A DNA stretch of 64,000 nucleotides from Beta vulgaris subsp. vulgaris (Eukaryota > Streptophyta > Magnoliopsida > Caryophyllales > Amaranthaceae). The stretch spans positions 3,428,549-3,492,548 of the forward strand of contig NC_079203.1 of NCBI RefSeq assembly GCF_026745355.1, written 5' to 3'. The first letter of the stretch is position 1. Each line of letters opens with the position of its first letter. A program made the translations under genes and the position numbers. The notes beneath the pieces are model-generated. The model did no database searches and was not told the origin of the DNA. It saw only the letters and a program-made list of their open reading frames with translations. Of the stretch, positions 60,206 through 64,000 are shown one piece after another.

Positions 60206-62349
60206 ACTCTCTTTCAAAGGCTTGATTAGAATACCTACTTTCTAAACTTATGTGATTCCTATCCACCTATAGTTCCCACAAGAATAGCCAACCAGCAATG
60301 AACCTTCCTCCCCTTATTTTCTCCCTAAAACAACTACATTTGACATCCGGGTGCAACAAGATGATGGAAGTTCCAAATTTTAAACCCTCTCTTCTACAGT
60401 TTCCAACCCACAATGATTCCCAAATTTACCACTTCTTGAGCACATAACACATCACACGAATCTTGACCTTTTGGGGACCTTAACTTAGCAACATCCAAGA
60501 CGATGGTCAACCTGTGCTTTCTCCATGACCAAACAAAGAAAAATCTCACAAAATCATTGCCAAAATCTTACTAGCACAAACTTAACAACACCTATCCTGA
60601 AGGATAAAAGAGCGACAAGTATTACAAATTAATACTAGACAAACAAGATTGGACAAGACTAATGTCCCTGAAAAGAAAAGTGTGCCTCTTTCCTGCATAT
60701 AGTCTCATAAAAAATCTACCATGTGGTCCATCAACTAACAAAGCTACGGACCATCCTAGTGATTTTTATAGTCATTATTGAAACCCCAACAAACAAGCCT
60801 ATCATACAAAACACCAAACCCTCATCCTCTTTTCCAAATAGCAGCAACTTATTCCTCTCATTTTCTCATATCCCTCTCTCCCTGCCAAAAGAACTGCATT
60901 ATCCCCAATCACCATCTCTCTCAGACCCCCACTCCAGTAAACTCCATCTTCTTTATCAAATCTCAAAATCTTCTTTTTCATATAATTTAGCCCCAAATCA
61001 TCTCACTCACTTTCGGCTGTCCTGCTATAGGAGAGGTCCGATTGGTTGAGGGCAGGGAAATACCCTCATCAAAACACCAGTAAGGACCTAAGAATCCAAT
61101 TCCCCATAGGAAACTGAAAATAGTGATGGTGCACTTTAGCATGTCTGCAAGGAGAGACAGAGCGAGAAAGAAAAGAGCAAATTTTATGCTAAGCTCGTGT
61201 GCTTCTAGCCTTAATTTTCCCTCTATCCTTTTGCAGGCTTAATTAGGTGTCCTCTGCATAGTATTTTGCATCAGTCAGGCACTACTTCAGTCATTTCTAG
61301 AGGACATTATAAATTTGACATGACTTTCTTTGCATTTAGGAATTGACTTGTTTGGTTGTTCTGGAAATGCGGAAGTACAATGTCCCAAGATTTCTGTGCT
61401 TAGCAAGACAATAACAATATTTCTAAAGTTGCAATGATCAGTAAGTAGTTGAAGTATCAATTGCAGTTTAAAGAGAAACAAAACACCTTTACTCGACCCT
61501 AAGACTTTTTAAGTTTTAACTCAACCCAAGCTCACCTGTAACAATAAGTTGACTCAAATGTGGAATGTTCTAGTACATGGAACCAGTCCAGAACGTGATT
61601 CACAACCTATTTATATCAAACTAATCGAAAATTTATTAGCTGTACAATGTGCCACGTACCGATTCGCACATTCTGGATCATGGTCTGAAAGAAAGGACTC
61701 GCAGATTAGGTAATATTGTCTCCCTTAATCATCGGGAGTCAAGCCATACATGATAATTGATGTCTTGATGATACACACTCTCCAAGAAAAAAAGGGAAAG
61801 TGGACAAAAATAAAAGACATTGCTTTAGCAAGACCATGCTGAAAATCTTCATGATGAACCCAAAACATACAAGTAGTCTAGTGTTGCATCAAACATAAGC
61901 ATCCAGAAGGGAAAATTAAAAAAACAATTACAAAGTCATAAGTAACTAAAACTATTTAACTTTATAGAGCAGGACCAAAAGAAAACACATATAATAACAA
62001 AGAAAATGCTGATTAATGGAGTAGAAACCAAAATAACAATAACCAGACTTAAGGCATTAATAGGAGGGGGAAGAATACCAACCAGGAATTGGACATTTGT
62101 ATCTACAATTGAGTAACTGAAAGTGCAATGCTAAAAATTCTGATACCAAGGACTCAGTAATTCTTCCCACTCTATATTGCTGAAACAGAGTAAATAGTGG
62201 GATTAGTACCAAAAACCTCACTCAAAACACACACCCAAAAAAAAAAAAGCTCAAATTTAGCACAAAATTTTACCAATAATCACAATTAACAACATGGGTA
62301 GTCCAAAATAAATGGGAAAATTAAAAAAATGAGAGTGAAAAGGGTATTT
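60206..62349. other. Intergenic DNA
   Basis: Two kilobases without a gene that I can support. 60800-61000 has pyrimidine-rich open frames lacking any domain. Confidence 0.4.
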
Positions 62350-62669
62350 AGTATTTACCCATCAAAAACCCTAAGTTTTTGCAGTGATGAAAACCCAGAG
62401 AATGAAAAAGCTTCCACATTTGGAGGTGCCCTTGTAATAATTGGGTAATAATGAAATTTCTCCTTCAGCATATCTTCAAAGAACAAAGCAGCAGAAATAG
62501 AGACATCCCATGAAATATGAAACCCATAATAAATACAAATGATTATGATAATAATGATGATGAAATCAAAAGGGCATGAGAAAGAGTATATCATGTTTAA
62601 TGAATGAAATTGTAATTCCAAAATAAGGGAAAGAAAAAAAAAATCATAAGGGATTTCTCTCAAGATCAA
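62350..62669 (-). other. Candidate distal 5'UTR exon
   Basis: On the minus strand this looks like a plant leader: TC- and ATT-rich sequence ending AAAACTTAGGGTTTTTGATG, then a donor-like G|GTAAAT at about 62355. It could be the first, non-coding exon of the nucleotidyltransferase gene, implying a roughly 6-kb 5'UTR intron, or belong to an unknown transcript. The open frame of 104 codons has an isoleucine run and no recognised domain. Confidence 0.25.
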
Positions 62670-62969
62670 AGTGAATCGGCTTGCAAATTCTTAATTGGCC
62701 CTAATTTAGAAGGAAAAATGTTCCATAAAGAGCAATGAGTGTGATCAGTTATTATGAAACGTTGAAAGCTGCCATAATTAGATAAAATTTTCCATTTAAA
62801 ACCCCTTGTATTAAACAGGGAAACAACCCAAAGTGGATCTTGTACAAGGCAGCGTAAGTTTGGGACCCAAAAAATTGTATAAGGCAAGGAAGTAGAGGGT
62901 TTTGGGTGAAGTCTAGAGGGTTTTGGGTGAAGTAGAGAGGGTTTCGATAGTGTTTTTTTTGCTAGGTAC

Positions 62970-63435
62970 GTCTCAATGTATTCAAGTGATAATAAGCCTG
63001 ATCTATTTACGAATAGTTCGTGATCGTTTCAGTTAAAACTCGGTTCGTGGTAGCTTGACTCGAAACTTTAACGAGTTGAGCTGAGCTAGGCAAATCTCGG
63101 TTCGATTATACTTTTATATAGAAAAATTATATATTTATATATATACATAAACATGTTAACCTAGATACACACAATAATAAGTTAATAATTTCATTGTTTA
63201 AAAGAAGATCTACAAATCTAAAATATTAAAAAAGGAAAAACAAAGAAAAACATGTAAAAACTAGGGGAGAAAAGAGTCAAGTCTGTTCGTGAACAATTTG
63301 AGCTCGACTCTTTTAAATTTGGTCAAAACTCAACTCGAACAAAGTTCGTCTCGTTAAACTCAAATAAACTTAAACGAACACAAGCCGAGCAGACCACGAT
63401 TCGGGTTCGACTAGACCGATAAGCAGCCCTACCTG
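62970..63435. mobile_element. Possible decayed hAT-like MITE
   Basis: GTTCGTGATCG, CTCGGTTCG and GAGTTGAGCTGAGC motifs on the left are mirrored by GTTCGTGAACAATTTGAGCTC and CGAACACAAGCCGAGC on the right. The right edge GCAGCCCTA is the inverse of the common TAGGGCTGC terminus. The left terminus is not clear. Confidence 0.4.
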
Positions 63436-63626
63436 ATGACAATGTGAGTTACGTGAGTTTGAAAATGTATTGATTTTATCATTTATATATAAAAATAATT
63501 AAAAATATAGTCATGTAAAATTTCATTAGATTCGTTTATCTTCTCAATCTGTATTTGAAGAATATCTATCTTTCATAATATTATCAATCTATGATTAATA
63601 TCTAATTGTTTTGATATGAATTACTA
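63436..63626. other. AT-rich intergenic DNA
   Basis: Nothing recognised. Confidence 0.4.
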
Positions 63627-63706
63627 ACTCCGTTTCCTAAAGAGTGAAGATCTTTTGGAAACGCACTTAAACGGAAAGAGGGAAGATTTTTAGGAAACGG
63701 AGGGAG
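63627..63706. mobile_element. Ultra-short Stowaway-like MITE, 80 bp
   Basis: ACTCCGTTTCCTAAAGAGTG and its partner TTTTTAGGAAACGGAGGGAG lie only 80 bp apart end to end, flanked by TA (63625-63626 as CTA, and 63707-63708). Almost nothing but the terminal repeats remains. Confidence 0.75.
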
Positions 63707-63708
63707 TA

Positions 63709-64000
63709 TAAAGATATTGAAAGTCTAATAAAACAATGAATGTCATCTAACTTAATTGGTAAAATCATATAGGATGGTACTCAAAATTAATAATCGTATT
63801 TCGTTTATATTAATACACTTAATTGCTCTTTAATACTACAAAAAAGTACAATGTGTAATACTATGAAAAGACGTGAAGTTTGAAAATAGGTTAAAGGTTG
63901 GTTATAGGGTCAATAAGGTCAGAATTGTTTCTTTCCTCTTTCTTTTTCCTATGTACTTAGAGTACAACCAATGGTTGTCCTATAGTTTGTGGTCATTAAT
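63709..64000. other. AT-rich intergenic DNA to window end
   Basis: No feature supported. Confidence 0.4.

Noticed and set aside
60723..61049. Pyrimidine-rich open frames, briefly considered as a gene or a microRNA precursor
   Set aside because: No domain, and I could not find a known microRNA core or a foldback long enough to support one.
62666..62887. Minus-strand 73-codon frame adjoining the candidate 5'UTR exon
   Set aside because: No family recognised and no splice context that would add it to a protein.
1..64000. tRNA, rRNA or other structural RNA genes
   Set aside because: None seen by eye on either strand; a covariance-model scan would be needed to exclude them.

Overview
This is plant nuclear DNA, almost certainly from a dicot. 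The genes have GT-AG introns, long AT-rich intergenic DNA separates them, and every recognisable protein is closest to an angiosperm family. Dense Stowaway, Tourist/Harbinger, hAT and Mutator-like MITEs, together with TTCAG-pentamer elements, would fit a Caryophyllales/Amaranthaceae genome such as spinach or its relatives. That taxonomic guess is an inference from general impression, not proof.

Layout. 1-704 (+): the 3' end of an NPF (NRT1/PTR) transporter, closest to NPF6. 1.4-11.1 kb: a transposon-rich gap holding a Stowaway MITE, a TTCAG Harbinger MITE, a 1-kb Mutator-like element with a perfect 9-bp target duplication, and two copies of one repeat, each broken by independent retroposon insertions. 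11192-15890 (+): a complete two-exon VIP3/SKI8 WD40 gene (323 aa) whose 3.7-kb intron holds a degenerate tandem repeat and a Tourist insertion. 16.2-25.2 kb: a second transposon-rich block with a palindromic fold-back element, three back-to-back Tourist-like elements and a miniature TRIM. 25235-26314 (-): an intronless sugar-phosphate/phosphate translocator family gene (359 aa). 28.1-33.3 kb: a degenerate tandem array with units of about 0.3 kb, invaded by a hAT MITE and by a TRIM LTR element that itself carries two nested MITEs. 34.85-35.09 kb: a probable solo LTR. 35519-42338 (+): a complete 15-exon AGAL3-type GH27 alpha-galactosidase (429 aa). 43534-56130 (-): a nine-exon PAP/OAS1-type nucleotidyltransferase gene (about 695 aa) with two introns of 4.5-4.8 kb, one carrying RTE-type LINE debris. 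56.1-64 kb: no coding gene that I can support; it holds a few MITEs, a microsatellite and possibly a distal 5'UTR exon.

The five genes do not form a pathway. VIP3 acts in Paf1C/SKI, AGAL3 on galactosylated wall or storage sugars, the translocator and the NPF protein move solutes across membranes, and the nucleotidyltransferase is uncharacterised. The convergent pair AGAL3 / PAP-OAS1 gene appears to match neighbouring Arabidopsis genes (At3g56310 and At3g56320, recalled from memory), which suggests conserved microsynteny.

I found no undescribed multi-gene system. The most unusual content is in the repeats: a nested palindromic element built from AGTAGCGGTTT hairpins, tandemly docked Harbinger elements, and an internal sequence module shared by Stowaway and Harbinger MITEs.
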